This document shows positions 1-9,291 of a stretch of 64,000 bases of DNA, piece by piece. Each line of letters begins with the position of its first letter. The stretch's first letter is position 1. Under the pieces are notes generated by a model that was given only the letters and a program-made list of their open reading frames with translations, did no database searches and was not told the origin of the DNA. This stretch comes from Cyclobacteriaceae bacterium. Its GTDB lineage: Bacteria > Bacteroidota > Bacteroidia > Cytophagales > Cyclobacteriaceae. Made by a program: the position numbers and the translations under genes. Location: NCBI GenBank assembly GCA_026129485.1, contig JAHCHY010000011.1:62001-126000 (forward strand). Direction: 5' to 3'.

Positions 1-21
1 GTCTGCGCAACCGTATTTCAT
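1..21 (-). CDS. Start of a gene cut off by the window edge, directly downstream of the sigma factor
   Basis: Only seven codons are visible (M-K-Y-G-C-A-D). An ATG lies two bases after the stop of the ECF sigma factor on the same strand, so the two would be co-transcribed. Genes in this position are often anti-sigma factors or other partners, but nothing in the visible residues shows that. It could also be a chance ATG. Confidence 0.35.
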
Positions 22-23
22 GC

Positions 24-605
24 TTACCCATCGTACTTCACCTTTAGATTAAAATTAGCCCTGAGCTTATCCAACGCGCGGTACGTGCGCATTTTGGCCC
101 CACTCTCGGTCATATCCAGGATAAATGCAATTTCCTTAAAATCCTTGTCTTCAAAAAAACGAAGCTCAAGTACCTGTATCATGTCAGTGGGCAACTCGTT
201 CATGTAGCGGATCAGCCGGTTAACCAGCTCCTCGTCCCAATCTTCTGTTGCCTGTTCAATCAGCTCGCGCACTTTCAATTCTTCAATGCTGAAAACCTTT
301 TTGCCCTTGTTTTTCCGATAGTGTTTGTTCACTTCGTTGCCGGCTATCTTATAAAGCCAGGCCGAAAACGGGAAGCCCCGTGGTTCGTACCGGCCAATGT
401 TATTTAGTGCATTCACAAACGTTTGAGAGCATAAATCGCCCGCAGTATCCTCATCATCGGTTTGCCGGTAGAGGTAGTTAAAGATCCGGTCAAAGTATTT
501 TTCGTACAATTCGCCAAAAGCACGCGGGTCTTTCTTCGAACGTTCGATTATTTGTTCTTCCTTCCGGATTTCATCTTCGGTCATGCGCGTTCGGATTAAT
601 GCCAA
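24..605 (-). CDS. ECF-type RNA polymerase sigma-70 factor
   Basis: A 193-residue sigma factor of the extracytoplasmic-function group. Region 2 lies at about residues 25-95 (YEKYFDRIFNYLYRQTDD, then the helix with FSAWLYKIAGN that melts and binds the -10 region). Region 4 lies at about 125-185 and has a clear helix-turn-helix (FKEIAFILDMTESGAKMRTYRALDKLR). There is no extra C-terminal domain, so it is a minimal ECF factor. The start used is the first in-frame ATG; a second ATG eight codons in (MTEDEIRKEE) is equally possible. A further gene begins two bases after its stop and is cut by the window edge. It is divergent from the metalloprotease gene. The target promoters cannot be read from the sequence. 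Confidence 0.9.
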   Translation of the reverse strand: MALIRTRMTEDEIRKEEQIIERSKKDPRAFGELYEKYFDRIFNYLYRQTDDEDTAGDLCSQTFVNALNNIGRYEPRGFPFSAWLYKIAGNEVNKHYRKNKGKKVFSIEELKVRELIEQATEDWDEELVNRLIRYMNELPTDMIQVLELRFFEDKDFKEIAFILDMTESGAKMRTYRALDKLRANFNLKVKYDG

Positions 606-718
606 CCGGTTACGTACCTAATAATCCGAAGGTTTTCGGAAAGTCACAAGCGCTATAAATTGTGTTGTGGTATGTGGCGGAAATCTTTAGCTTTCCTATC
701 ACGAAAATCTAAGTAACT

Positions 719-3193
719 ATGAAATTTCTGCTGCTTTCACTTATCCTGACTGTTGCCGTTAGCGCCTCGGGTCAAAGAAAAAAAGAAACTCAACAAACAC
801 CGGAACCGGTTGCAAAACCTGCGGCATCGCCCATCGAGGCAAAAATTGCCGGCCTGAAAAAGTATCCCGGCTTTATTGAGTTTTTTTATGATGAAAAGCA
901 GGATAAGGTTCTTATTCTGATTGATAAGCTGAATACCGAATTGCTGTACGTGGAATCCCTTACTGCCGGTGTGGGCTCTAACGATCTGGGCCTGGACCGT
1001 AACCGGCTGGGACGTAAACGGGTAGTAAAGTTTGAAAGACGCGGACCGAAGGTATTGATGATTGAGCCCAATTATTCGTTCCGTGCCATTTCAAATGATG
1101 CGGCAGAACGAAGGGCGGTAGAAGAGGCTTTTGCACAGTCGGTATTGTGGGGCTTTACGGTGCTGGCTGAAGAAGGAGGTAAGGTTTTGGTAGATGCCAC
1201 GGACTTTCTTTTGCAGGATGCACACGATGTGGTGGGCACCTTACGCAATGCGCAGCAGGGGAATTATTCATTGGATAAATCACGTTCTGCATTCTACCTG
1301 CCCCGTACCAAAAACTTTCCGCAGAATACCGAGTTTGAAGTTACACTTACCTTCACCGGCCAGCCAACCGGTGCTTTTATCCGCAGTGTTACGCCCACAC
1401 CTTCCAGTGTAACGGTTCGCGAGCATCATTCCTTTATCCAGCTGCCGGATAATAATTACAAGCCACGCAAGGCTGATCCGCGTGCGGGTTACTTTGGCAT
1501 TAGCTATTACGATTATGCCACGCCCATAAGCGAACCTATTGTTAAACGTTTTATCAATCGCCACCGCCTTGAAAAGAAAGATCCGCGTGCGGCTGTGAGC
1601 GAAGCGGTAAAGCCAATCATTTATTACATGGATCCCGGTGCGCCCGAGCCTGTTCGCTCGGCATTGATGGATGGGGCCCGCTGGTGGAACCAGGCATTTG
1701 AAGCAGCCGGATACAAAGATGCGTTCCAGGTGAGGGTATTGCCGGAAGATGCGGACCCGATGGATGTACGCTATAATGTAATCAACTGGATACACCGGTC
1801 CACGCGAGGTTGGTCCTATGGTGCATCCGTAGTTGATCCGCGCACCGGTGAAATCCTGAAAGGCCACGTTAACCTGGGATCGTTGCGTGTGCGCCAGGAT
1901 TACCTGATTGCAGAAGGATTGCTTGCTCCCTATGAAGAAGGAAAGCCGGCATCAAAAGAAATGGAGGAGATGGCATTGGCGCGATTGCGCCAGCTGGCTG
2001 CACACGAGGTTGGCCACACTATTGGCATTGCCCATGCCTATTCATCCAGCACCGAGAACCTGGCATCGGTGATGGATTATCCGCACCCGATAGCGGTGCT
2101 GAAAGATGGCAAGATTGATTTAAGCCGCGCCTATGACGATAAGATTGGCGAGCTGGACAAAGTTATGGTAGCGTATGGTTATCAGCATTTTCCGGATGGT
2201 ACCGATGAAGATAAGGCCCTGGATGAGATTATCCGGAATTCATTGAAGGCGGGGTTAACCTTTTTGTCGGATCAGGATGCCCGTCCGGTAGGAAGTGCGC
2301 ACCCGTATGCGCATTTGTGGGATAATGGAAAAGATCCGGCCGAAGAGCTGGATCGTGTTTTGGAAGTGCGTAACGTGGCCTTAAAGAATTTTGGCGAACG
2401 CAATATTAAACCGGGGGCACCGATGGCCACATTAGAAGAAGCTTTGGTTCTCGTTTATTTCTTCCACCGCTACCAGGCAGAAGCAACAGCAAAAGTTATT
2501 GGCGGACTGAATTACCGTTATGCCTTACGTGGCGATGGCCAGCCCATTGCCGAATTGCTCACGCCTCAAAAAGAGATAAAGGCGCTTGAATCTTTGCTGA
2601 AGACCGTACAGCCTTCCGCACTCATGTTACCGGAGAGCTTATTAAAGCAAATACCGCCACGCCCGTTGGGTTATAGTCGACACCGCGAGCTGTTGAAAGG
2701 TAAAACAGACTTAACCTTTGATCCCCTTGCGGCAGCAGAAACAGCAGCCGACATGACGTTTGGTTTAATCCTTTACCCGGCCCGTGCCAACCGTGTGTTT
2801 GAGCATCACGCGCGCGATGCCCGGCTGCCAAGCCTGGAAAGTGTGATTGATAAAATGATCAGCGCTACTTTTAAAGCGCCTGCACGCGGAGGGTATGAAG
2901 GGGCATTGCAAATGAGCATTAACTATGCCTTGTTTACAAACCTTACCAGGCTGGCCTTGAGTAAGGATGCGTCAGCACCCACACGGGCAATTGCAACGGC
3001 AAAGCTGGATCAATTGAAGAGCTGGTTACAAACCCGCCCGGCTTCAGACGAAAGCTGGAAGGCATACAATACCTACCTGGCGCAGTTGGTACTTAAGTTC
3101 CAGCTAGCCCCTGATGAATTTAAACAGGATGTATTGCTTCCGCCACCTCCAGGTCAGCCGATAGGAAGCACAGAAGAATTTTGCGGAAATTGA
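719..3193 (+). CDS. Secreted zinc-dependent metalloprotease (metzincin, DUF4953/DUF5117 family)
   Basis: An 824-residue exported protein with a signal peptide (residues 1-19, ending SASGQ). The catalytic signature HEVGHTIGIAH gives zinc ligands H429, H433 and H439 with catalytic E430, followed about 13 residues later by the Met-turn (SVMDYPHP). Bacteroidota have many such proteins of about 800-850 residues, with a DUF5117-like N-terminal part and a DUF4953-like part around the active site; this one is full length. It probably acts in the periplasm or outside the cell on proteins, but no substrate is known. It is a single-gene unit, convergent with the sodium symporter and followed by a strong hairpin terminator. 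Confidence 0.9.
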   Translation: MKFLLLSLILTVAVSASGQRKKETQQTPEPVAKPAASPIEAKIAGLKKYPGFIEFFYDEKQDKVLILIDKLNTELLYVESLTAGVGSNDLGLDRNRLGRKRVVKFERRGPKVLMIEPNYSFRAISNDAAERRAVEEAFAQSVLWGFTVLAEEGGKVLVDATDFLLQDAHDVVGTLRNAQQGNYSLDKSRSAFYLPRTKNFPQNTEFEVTLTFTGQPTGAFIRSVTPTPSSVTVREHHSFIQLPDNNYKPRKADPRAGYFGISYYDYATPISEPIVKRFINRHRLEKKDPRAAVSEAVKPIIYYMDPGAPEPVRSALMDGARWWNQAFEAAGYKDAFQVRVLPEDADPMDVRYNVINWIHRSTRGWSYGASVVDPRTGEILKGHVNLGSLRVRQDYLIAEGLLAPYEEGKPASKEMEEMALARLRQLAAHEVGHTIGIAHAYSSSTENLASVMDYPHPIAVLKDGKIDLSRAYDDKIGELDKVMVAYGYQHFPDGTDEDKALDEIIRNSLKAGLTFLSDQDARPVGSAHPYAHLWDNGKDPAEELDRVLEVRNVALKNFGERNIKPGAPMATLEEALVLVYFFHRYQAEATAKVIGGLNYRYALRGDGQPIAELLTPQKEIKALESLLKTVQPSALMLPESLLKQIPPRPLGYSRHRELLKGKTDLTFDPLAAAETAADMTFGLILYPARANRVFEHHARDARLPSLESVIDKMISATFKAPARGGYEGALQMSINYALFTNLTRLALSKDASAPTRAIATAKLDQLKSWLQTRPASDESWKAYNTYLAQLVLKFQLAPDEFKQDVLLPPPPGQPIGSTEEFCGN

Positions 3194-3212
3194 TTTTAAT
3201 AAACTATATGAA

Positions 3213-3250
3213 GCACAAAGTTCCTGATATTTCAGGAGCTTTGTGTATTT
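3213..3250. terminator. Bidirectional hairpin terminator between convergent genes
   Basis: An inverted repeat ACAAAG-TT-CCTGA / TCAGG-AG-CTTTGT with a four-base loop lies between the ends of the metalloprotease and the symporter genes. T-rich sequence follows on the plus strand. Position and structure fit a terminator serving both genes. Confidence 0.7.
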
Positions 3251-3270
3251 TAATCGGCAAGCATTGAACC

Positions 3271-4641
3271 TTAATCCCCAAACACGTTAAACTGGTTCAG
3301 GATTACAACCAGGATTACCAGCGGGCAAATATACCTAATAAAGAAAGTCCAGATCTGAGCCGGGGTAACACCGGCAATTTTTTTGGTATTGAAATAGGGT
3401 GAGCCTTCACTGATCTCAGCGATGATACGAGCCGGCTTTATTACCCAACCAATATACAGGCACACAAACAGGGCTACAATCATAATGAATAATGTGCCCC
3501 ACAAAAAGTCCATAATGTCCATAAAGCTGCTGATCTGCAAACCGAAAATATTCAGCGTCATGTTGGTTAAAGGTTCTACTGCGCCTTTGGATAAAGCAGC
3601 CGGAATGCCCACTACAAATGCAGTAATGGCTACGGTTAGCGCGGCTTTCTTGCGGCTCCATTTCTTTTCATCCACCAGCCACGAGCCGGGCACTTCAATC
3701 ATGGAGATAGTAGAAGTTAACGCTGCAATCATCAGCAATAAAAAAAAGAATGCGCCTATAATATTTCCACCGGGCATTTCATTGAAGATGTGCGGCAAAA
3801 TCTGGAACACCAGGGTAGGGCCTTGGTTGGGCTCCATGCCAAATGCAAACACCGCAGGGAATATCATCAAGCCGCCCATTAGCGCCACACCGGTATCCAG
3901 CACGCCAATCCACAAACTACTTTCTACAATACTCTCCTGCTTCGATAAGTAGGAGCCATACGTGATCATGATGCCCCAGCCAATGCTCATGGAAAAGAAG
4001 CACTGGCTTAATGCTTTCAGAAACGTGCTGGCGTTTATCTTACTAAAATCGGGGATGAGATAATATTTGATTCCGGCCATTGCGCCATCCAGCGAAATGC
4101 TTCGCAGGATCACCACAACCACCAGCACAAACAAGATCGGCATCAGCAACTTGGAAGCCTTTTCAATTCCTTTTGAAATATCTTTTGTTACAATCAGCAG
4201 GTTGATACCCACAAACAGGGCCAGCAACCCGATCACTACCCAGGCGTTTGCCTGAAAGCTCGTAAACGAAATTTCCATCCCCGTAAGGGAGGTGTAGATG
4301 TAGCCTACAGTCCACCCTGCAATTACACTGTAATAGCTTAATACAAAAAAACTTACACCGAGCGCGAGTATGGGGCCGATCATCCAGAAAGGATTAGCAC
4401 CCGTATCCTTAAATGCACCGATCGGGTTTTTCTTGGTCATGCGGCCCAGCGCCACCTCGTTAAACAGAAGCGGAATGCCAATCAGCAATACACAACAGAG
4501 GTACACAAATACGAAGGCACCGCCTCCGTTTTCACCGGTTAGGTAAGGGAAACGCCAGATGTTTCCCAGCCCGACAGCCGAACCCGCAGCCGCCATAATG
4601 AAACCAAACTTAGAACCAAACTGACCCCTGTTTGCCGACAT
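3271..4641 (-). CDS. Sodium-dependent transporter of the SNF (neurotransmitter:sodium symporter) family
   Basis: A 456-residue inner-membrane protein with about eleven hydrophobic segments. The N-terminal signature of the family is clear: SKFGFIMAAAGSAVGLGNIW followed by RFPYLTGENGGGAFVF, the unwound TM1 region that binds sodium and substrate. Bacterial members (LeuT, MhsT, TnaT) import amino acids using the sodium gradient; the substrate here cannot be read. Length is typical for a bacterial 11-TM member. It is transcribed alone, with a -7-like box just upstream of the start. Confidence 0.9.
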   Translation of the reverse strand: MSANRGQFGSKFGFIMAAAGSAVGLGNIWRFPYLTGENGGGAFVFVYLCCVLLIGIPLLFNEVALGRMTKKNPIGAFKDTGANPFWMIGPILALGVSFFVLSYYSVIAGWTVGYIYTSLTGMEISFTSFQANAWVVIGLLALFVGINLLIVTKDISKGIEKASKLLMPILFVLVVVVILRSISLDGAMAGIKYYLIPDFSKINASTFLKALSQCFFSMSIGWGIMITYGSYLSKQESIVESSLWIGVLDTGVALMGGLMIFPAVFAFGMEPNQGPTLVFQILPHIFNEMPGGNIIGAFFFLLLMIAALTSTISMIEVPGSWLVDEKKWSRKKAALTVAITAFVVGIPAALSKGAVEPLTNMTLNIFGLQISSFMDIMDFLWGTLFIMIVALFVCLYIGWVIKPARIIAEISEGSPYFNTKKIAGVTPAQIWTFFIRYICPLVILVVILNQFNVFGD

Positions 4642-4646
4642 ATATA

Positions 4647-4654
4647 CAAGATTA
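4647..4654 (-). promoter_or_regulatory. Probable -7 promoter box for the sodium symporter
   Basis: On the minus strand the bases read TAATCTTG, seven of eight matches to the Bacteroidota -7 consensus TAnnTTTG. It ends five bases before the ATG, so transcription would begin at or next to the start codon. No clear -33 TTG was assigned. Confidence 0.4.
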
Positions 4655-4724
4655 AATTAATGTTACCTGCGAAGATTGGGAAATTAATTATACTACCCAA
4701 CAGGGGCAGTTGTGAATGGCATAA

Positions 4725-5621
4725 TTACCTGTGCAGTTGTGCGGCCAGTACGGCCAGTCCTTCGGTAAAAGTATGCGGCTTGTAGCCGAGGTCGTGCACG
4801 GCTTTGGAAATGATGAAACCTGTTTTTGGCGGGCGTTTGGCCGGTTGTGTAAAGGTTGAGCTATCGGCAGGCTTGATTAGCGATGGATCTAACTTAAAGA
4901 AGCGAGCTGTAGCCATAGCAATGTCATAAGGTGTCATCATTTCGCTGCCGGAGATGTGATAAATGCCTGTTGCTTTCTGCGTAGCGGCCAGGTAGCAACC
5001 CATAGCCAGGTCTTCGGCCAGCGTAGGTGTTCGCCATTGATCATTCACTACGTTTATCTGCTTTCCTTCCTCCAGGCTTTTCTTTACCCAAAGCACAATG
5101 TTGCTGCGGCTCATGTCAGGTGTAGCGCCATATACAAGCACGGTTCTCAGAATGGCCCAACTGATTTTGCTTTGCTGAACCAGTCTTTCTCCTGCCAGCT
5201 TGCTTTCGCCATAATAGTTGACCGGGTTGGGAACAGCGGTTTCATCTAACGGGCCATGTGAGCCGTCAAAAATAAAATCGGTGGAAACATAAACGAGGTG
5301 TGCATTTGTTTGTGCACATGCGTTAAGGACGTATTCAACACCATGCACATTGGCATTCCAGCATTTTTCACGTTCGGTTTCGCATTGATCTACCTGTGTC
5401 ATGGCGGCAGCGTGAATCACTACATCCGGTTTTGCCGAAGCGATAACGTGTAAGGTTTGACCCTTGCTGGTGATATCAAGTTCAGCAAACCGAACTGCTG
5501 TTGGAAGATCGGCCGGTTTTTTTCTGGCTGTGGCGATTGTTGTTACACCGGCTTTGCCAGCCAATAGCTGAACAAGCTTATAACCCAGCAATCCATTGGC
5601 ACCGGTAATCAGGATGCGCAT
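4725..5621 (-). CDS. NAD(P)-dependent sugar-nucleotide reductase, RmlD-like SDR
   Basis: A 298-residue cytoplasmic extended short-chain dehydrogenase. The Rossmann dinucleotide-binding motif GANGLLGYKL is at residues 7-16, the catalytic YxxxK is in NYYGESKLAGE, and there is an upstream STD serine/threonine site (VYVSTDFIFDG). The overall pattern matches RmlD, dTDP-4-dehydrorhamnose reductase, the last step of dTDP-L-rhamnose synthesis. No rmlA, B or C genes are adjacent, so it may instead be one of the many RmlD-like reductases of unknown substrate. It ends the minus-strand block that starts with the GlmU-like gene; its start is two bases after the stop of the cyclophilin gene. Confidence 0.8.
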   Translation of the reverse strand: MRILITGANGLLGYKLVQLLAGKAGVTTIATARKKPADLPTAVRFAELDITSKGQTLHVIASAKPDVVIHAAAMTQVDQCETEREKCWNANVHGVEYVLNACAQTNAHLVYVSTDFIFDGSHGPLDETAVPNPVNYYGESKLAGERLVQQSKISWAILRTVLVYGATPDMSRSNIVLWVKKSLEEGKQINVVNDQWRTPTLAEDLAMGCYLAATQKATGIYHISGSEMMTPYDIAMATARFFKLDPSLIKPADSSTFTQPAKRPPKTGFIISKAVHDLGYKPHTFTEGLAVLAAQLHR

Positions 5622-5623
5622 GA

Positions 5624-6493
5624 TTAATCGGGGTAAGTGTAGCCGTAAAGCTCGGTGATCTTCTTCCGCGGAAGCTCTTCTACTGTTACAGTCATGCGTA
5701 CATCTTCTACCGGGCGGTAACCGGGGGCTGTAGCGACGGCCGCGATCTTATCAATTACATCCAGCCCGCTTATTACTTTTCCAAATACAGTATATTCTCC
5801 ATCCAAGTGCGGGGCGCCACCAGCGGTGGTGTAAGCTTTAACTTTTTCAGGCGAAACATCCCTGTAAATTTTTGTGCCGGTCATTTTTTCGATGCGTGGT
5901 ACCAGGCTGTAAACTTTGCGTTGATATGCCTGCATGTCGCCAGTCATATAAAGCTGATTCAATGAATCGATGAGGGGTTGATTGTTAGGATCCTGCACCA
6001 CTTTTTGAAACGCAGCATTCAGCTTGATTTGATCAATTTTCAAGGACTCGGCATCGCCTGGCTGCATTACCGTACCCTGCACAATATAGAACTGGCTGCC
6101 GCTTGATGCTTTGGCCGGATTCTGGTCATCGCCCAGGCGGGCAGCCGACAAAGCGCCTTTTTCATGAAAGAACTTTGAATTGAATTCGGCTTCCACGGTA
6201 TATCCGGGGCCTCCCATACCCAACGGCTGGCCGGGCGCAGCGTTTTTTGAATCCGGATCACCACCCTGGATCATAAACCCCTGGATAACGCGGTGGAACA
6301 ATAAGTCGTTGTAATATCCTTCTTTCGTCAGCTTAATGAAATTCTCTTTATGTTTTGGAGTTTCATCGTACAAAATGGCTACCATATCGCCCTCGCTGGT
6401 TTTAATGGTAACTACATAATCATTTTTTTTACCTGAGCATTGGCTAAGCCATAGCAAGCCCAGGCATCCGATAATCGTGAGAAGTCGTTTCAT
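5624..6493 (-). CDS. Peptidyl-prolyl cis-trans isomerase, cyclophilin type, lipoprotein
   Basis: A 289-residue protein with a lipoprotein signal (lipobox LSQC, Cys19), so it is probably anchored on the periplasmic side of a membrane. The cyclophilin core is clear: FHRVIQGFMIQGGDP carries the catalytic arginine, and SGSQFYIV and the late VFGKVISGLDVIDKI segment complete the barrel. Between SGSQFYIV and VFGKV sits a helical insert of about 70 residues that ordinary cyclophilins lack; similar inserts occur in Bacteroidota relatives. It catalyses proline isomerisation in exported proteins. Its ATG overlaps the stop of holB by four bases (ATGA), suggesting translational coupling. Confidence 0.9.
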   Translation of the reverse strand: MKRLLTIIGCLGLLWLSQCSGKKNDYVVTIKTSEGDMVAILYDETPKHKENFIKLTKEGYYNDLLFHRVIQGFMIQGGDPDSKNAAPGQPLGMGGPGYTVEAEFNSKFFHEKGALSAARLGDDQNPAKASSGSQFYIVQGTVMQPGDAESLKIDQIKLNAAFQKVVQDPNNQPLIDSLNQLYMTGDMQAYQRKVYSLVPRIEKMTGTKIYRDVSPEKVKAYTTAGGAPHLDGEYTVFGKVISGLDVIDKIAAVATAPGYRPVEDVRMTVTVEELPRKKITELYGYTYPD

Positions 6494-7629
6494 GTATGAA
6501 ATTGTTCAGGGTTAATTACATGGGCAATCTGTAAAGACAAGTCGAGAAAAATCATTTTTGCGCTGCCGTTGCGTTCCAGGTGGTAATGCGCATCGCTGAT
6601 CAGCGTATTAACTGATGCAATTTTATCTACGCTCATTATTTTGCTGAAATCTTTAACAAATTTTACTTCTCCGCTTTTTACACGGCTGATCGATTCTGCA
6701 CCGCTGTGGTGAAGCAGGGTTTCTCGCATCATGCCCAGCCCGTATTGAAACAGGCTGCGTTGATTCAGCCGATCCAGGCCGTGGAAGTCATCTGCAAATA
6801 CAACCAGCTTGCTATAATCGCGCTTAAAGCAGGAGCGCATCCAGTCGGCAAACCGGTCGGCATAATGATCATCTTCGCTGCCCATAAGCTTAAGGGCAAG
6901 ATTCAGGTTCCCGTCTGCCAGCTGAATTATTTCCTGTCTGCGGCTTTCGTTTACCTGGTGCTTTTCTTCCAGGTAGGTGTCGATATCGCCATCGGTCAAT
7001 AAAGGAACCTGAACCACCTGCGTGCGCGAAAGTACGGTTGGCAATAACCGTTCGGCTGCATTGCTTACCAGCAGGAAGAAAGTCTGGGGTGGCGGCTCTT
7101 CCAGGATTTTAAGAATGCCATTGGCTGCCGAGGGGTGCATCAATTCCGGTTGCCAGATCAGCATTACTTTAAACTTGCTTTCAAAAGGTTTAAGCGAAAG
7201 CGTTCGGATTATTTCGCGACTGGTTTCAACCGAAATAGAAGCCTGCTTGTCTTCGCCTTCATATTGGTTAATCCAGCCCGATAAGTCATCGAACGGTTGG
7301 TTCAGTAAAAAGCTGCGCCACAGCTTTAATGTTTCGGCTTTTACCTGGTCAGCCTCTTCGCTTTTAGGTATTGACCGAAAGGGAAAAACAAAGCTCGTAT
7401 CAGGATGAATGTATTTCAGGTTCTTGCTGCACGCGGCACACGTTCCGCACGAATCATTCCCGCCACGATTTTCGCAATGCAGGTAGGTGGCATAGGCTAA
7501 TGCAAGCGGCAGGTTAAGCGCCCCGGCTTTCCCCAAAAACAATTGCGCATGGGCAATATGGTTTTGCTTTACCGAATCAATCAGTCTGGCTTTAATATCA
7601 GCTAACCCCGGAATATCAGCGAACTTCAC
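6490..7629 (-). CDS. holB: DNA polymerase III subunit delta'
   Basis: The clamp-loader subunit that helps place the beta clamp on DNA. The protein opens VKFADIPGLADIKARLIDSV and has the degenerate P-loop (LFLGKAGAL) usual for delta', a four-cysteine zinc module (CENRGGNDSCGTCAAC) and the AAA+ sensor region with ILKILEEPPPQTFFLL and the SRTQ motif. I chose the GTG at 7629 because family members start at this point. An upstream ATG at 7686 would add 19 unrelated residues and overlap the preceding gene by 44 bases. With the GTG start it is 379 residues, normal for the phylum. Its stop overlaps the cyclophilin start. Confidence 0.88.
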   Translation of the reverse strand: MKFADIPGLADIKARLIDSVKQNHIAHAQLFLGKAGALNLPLALAYATYLHCENRGGNDSCGTCAACSKNLKYIHPDTSFVFPFRSIPKSEEADQVKAETLKLWRSFLLNQPFDDLSGWINQYEGEDKQASISVETSREIIRTLSLKPFESKFKVMLIWQPELMHPSAANGILKILEEPPPQTFFLLVSNAAERLLPTVLSRTQVVQVPLLTDGDIDTYLEEKHQVNESRRQEIIQLADGNLNLALKLMGSEDDHYADRFADWMRSCFKRDYSKLVVFADDFHGLDRLNQRSLFQYGLGMMRETLLHHSGAESISRVKSGEVKFVKDFSKIMSVDKIASVNTLISDAHYHLERNGSAKMIFLDLSLQIAHVINPEQFHT

Positions 7630-7642
7630 AATAATTTTATGG

Positions 7643-8833
7643 TTACGATTTCTTTTCCCACACCCGATACCGGGCTGAATCTTCAAAAATCTTTTTTAAG
7701 ATTGCTTTATCTGTTTCTGTTAGCTCCTGGTTTCTGCGCGCCATTGCTTTAGATGCGGTATCAAGCGCTTTGTTAAGCTGATACGTAGTAAAGCCCGCAG
7801 CGCCACCCCACGCAAATGACGGAATGAAATTACGTGGATAACCATCGCCAAAAATGCTGGCGCTTACGCCTACTACCGTGCCGGAGTTAAACATGGTGTT
7901 AATGCCGCATTTGCTGTGATCACCAAACATTAATCCGCAAAACATTAAGCCGGTATCTTTAAACCCGCCACTGGCATAGCTCCAGAGCTTAATGTTTTCG
8001 TAATTGTTTTTCAGGTTGGATGTGTTGGTATCGGCCCCTATGTTGCACCATTCGCCTAACACCGAGTTGCCCAAAAATCCATCATGTGCTTTATTACTGT
8101 AACCGAAGATTACCGAGTTGCTTACCTCACCACCGATTTTGGAGAAAGGTCCAACGGTAGTATCGCCCCGCACCTTGGCGCCCATATTCACGTGCGATTC
8201 TTCGCACAAGGCAAACGGCCCCCGAACAAGCGCGCCTTCCTGCACAAACGAATTTTTTCCAAGGTAGATGGGGCCGTTCTCTGCATTCAGAACTGCAGCC
8301 CGAACTTTTGCGCCTTCTTCCAGGAAAACCTGCGAGGGATTATATACACGGGTGTGCTCATCGTTCAACGGGACGGATTTTCTTCCGGCAGTAAGTAAGG
8401 CAAAATCATCACGAATCTGGGCGCCATTATGCTGGTAAATTTTCCAGACCCGGTCGATCAGCGTAAGCGATCCTGTAAATTCCTGTTTGCTTTTAGTGTT
8501 CGGATCGGACAGTTGCATGTTGGCAGTACGGGCGGCAATAAAAATTTCGCCCTGCTGCAAAGCTTCTTCTGTCTTTAAGCTCAGAATAGCCTGGGTTAGT
8601 TCGGTCGTAGGGCAAACCGCGCCATTGATCCAGAGATTATCGGTGCCGGTGATTAGCGGAAACTTTTCGCTGAGATAGTTTTCTGTTGCGAACGATCCTT
8701 TCAGATCCAGGCGCCTTTCCCATTTTTCGCGGATGGTGAGGATACCGGTTCGGATATCGGCCACCGGCCTTGTAAATGTAAAGGGCAGCAGGTTCTGCCG
8801 GATTTCCGGGTGATCGAAGAAGACCAGGTTCAT
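7643..8833 (-). CDS. GlmU-like sugar nucleotidyltransferase (Bacteroidota alternative form)
   Basis: A 396-residue cytoplasmic protein. The N-terminal part has the shape of this family (MNLVFFDHPEIRQNLLPFTF, then TRPVADIRTGILTIREKWE). The C-terminal half is a left-handed beta-helix of hexapeptide repeats (for example GKNSFVQEGALVRGPF and GAKVRGDTTVGPFSKIGGEV). Bacteroidota carry this divergent protein, modelled as an alternative GlmU, which would make UDP-N-acetylglucosamine for the cell wall and LPS; the activity is assigned from the family, not from residues seen here. It lies upstream of holB and downstream of rpmE, with a terminator between it and rpmE. Confidence 0.82.
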   Translation of the reverse strand: MNLVFFDHPEIRQNLLPFTFTRPVADIRTGILTIREKWERRLDLKGSFATENYLSEKFPLITGTDNLWINGAVCPTTELTQAILSLKTEEALQQGEIFIAARTANMQLSDPNTKSKQEFTGSLTLIDRVWKIYQHNGAQIRDDFALLTAGRKSVPLNDEHTRVYNPSQVFLEEGAKVRAAVLNAENGPIYLGKNSFVQEGALVRGPFALCEESHVNMGAKVRGDTTVGPFSKIGGEVSNSVIFGYSNKAHDGFLGNSVLGEWCNIGADTNTSNLKNNYENIKLWSYASGGFKDTGLMFCGLMFGDHSKCGINTMFNSGTVVGVSASIFGDGYPRNFIPSFAWGGAAGFTTYQLNKALDTASKAMARRNQELTETDKAILKKIFEDSARYRVWEKKS

Positions 8834-8892
8834 GCCGCTAAAATAGGTTTACCCGTTGCTTCGGCCAAACCAACGGGCAGGGTAAACACAAT

Positions 8893-8919
8893 AAAAAAGG
8901 TCCCGACCTGCGAGACCTT
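8893..8919 (-). terminator. Rho-independent terminator after rpmE
   Basis: On the minus strand a hairpin AAGGTC / GACCTT with an 11-base loop is followed by a run of six T. It lies 28 bases beyond the rpmE stop and before the GlmU-like gene, so rpmE is probably a separate transcript. Confidence 0.7.
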
Positions 8920-8947
8920 GAAACAAAACGCGCTAAGAAGAAATATC

Positions 8948-9193
8948 TTACTTTTTGCCGTATTTCTTCTGGAATTTCTCAACACGACCGGCAGTATCCA
9001 CAAACATTTTCTTGCCGGTAAAGAATGGATGCGAAGCAGAGCTTACTTCCACTTTAATAACCGGGTACTCCTTGCCGTCTTCGAATTTGATGGTTTCTTT
9101 AGGAACAGATGTTGAGCGGCTCAAAAACTTGAAATCGCTGCTGGTATCCCAAAAAACCACTTCTTTATACTCAGGGTGAATGCCTTTTTTCAT
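8948..9193 (-). CDS. rpmE: 50S ribosomal protein L31, type B
   Basis: An 81-residue ribosomal protein, [20 protein letters not shown] onwards, matching L31 type B in length and sequence ([23 protein letters not shown] near the C-terminus, cut here to the key HPFFTGK). It has no cysteine, so it is the zinc-free form. I chose the ATG at 9193; the open frame extends 44 codons upstream through the promoter region, but those residues are not part of the protein. It has the best promoter in the window and its own terminator. Confidence 0.95.
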   Translation of the reverse strand: MKKGIHPEYKEVVFWDTSSDFKFLSRSTSVPKETIKFEDGKEYPVIKVEVSSASHPFFTGKKMFVDTAGRVEKFQKKYGKK

Positions 9194-9215
9194 ATTCTTC
9201 TCACTTAAAGGACTG

Positions 9216-9245
9216 CAAAAGTAGAAAAACCAGCCCGATTTACAA
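9216..9245 (-). promoter_or_regulatory. Promoter of rpmE
   Basis: On the minus strand a perfect -7 box TACTTTTG (9216-9223) is preceded, 19 bases upstream, by a -33 TTG (9243-9245). Box sequence and spacing match the Bacteroidota housekeeping promoter. It ends about 22 bases upstream of the rpmE ATG. Confidence 0.75.
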
Positions 9246-9291
9246 GTCCTGGCGCCACCAATTTGGGCAAAAAATGGAAAGGTTGTATTTT

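Noticed and set aside
1280..1867. 195-codon open frame on the minus strand inside the metalloprotease gene
   Set aside because: It runs antisense through a conserved coding region, has no promoter or recognisable domain, and its length follows from the codon bias of the real gene.
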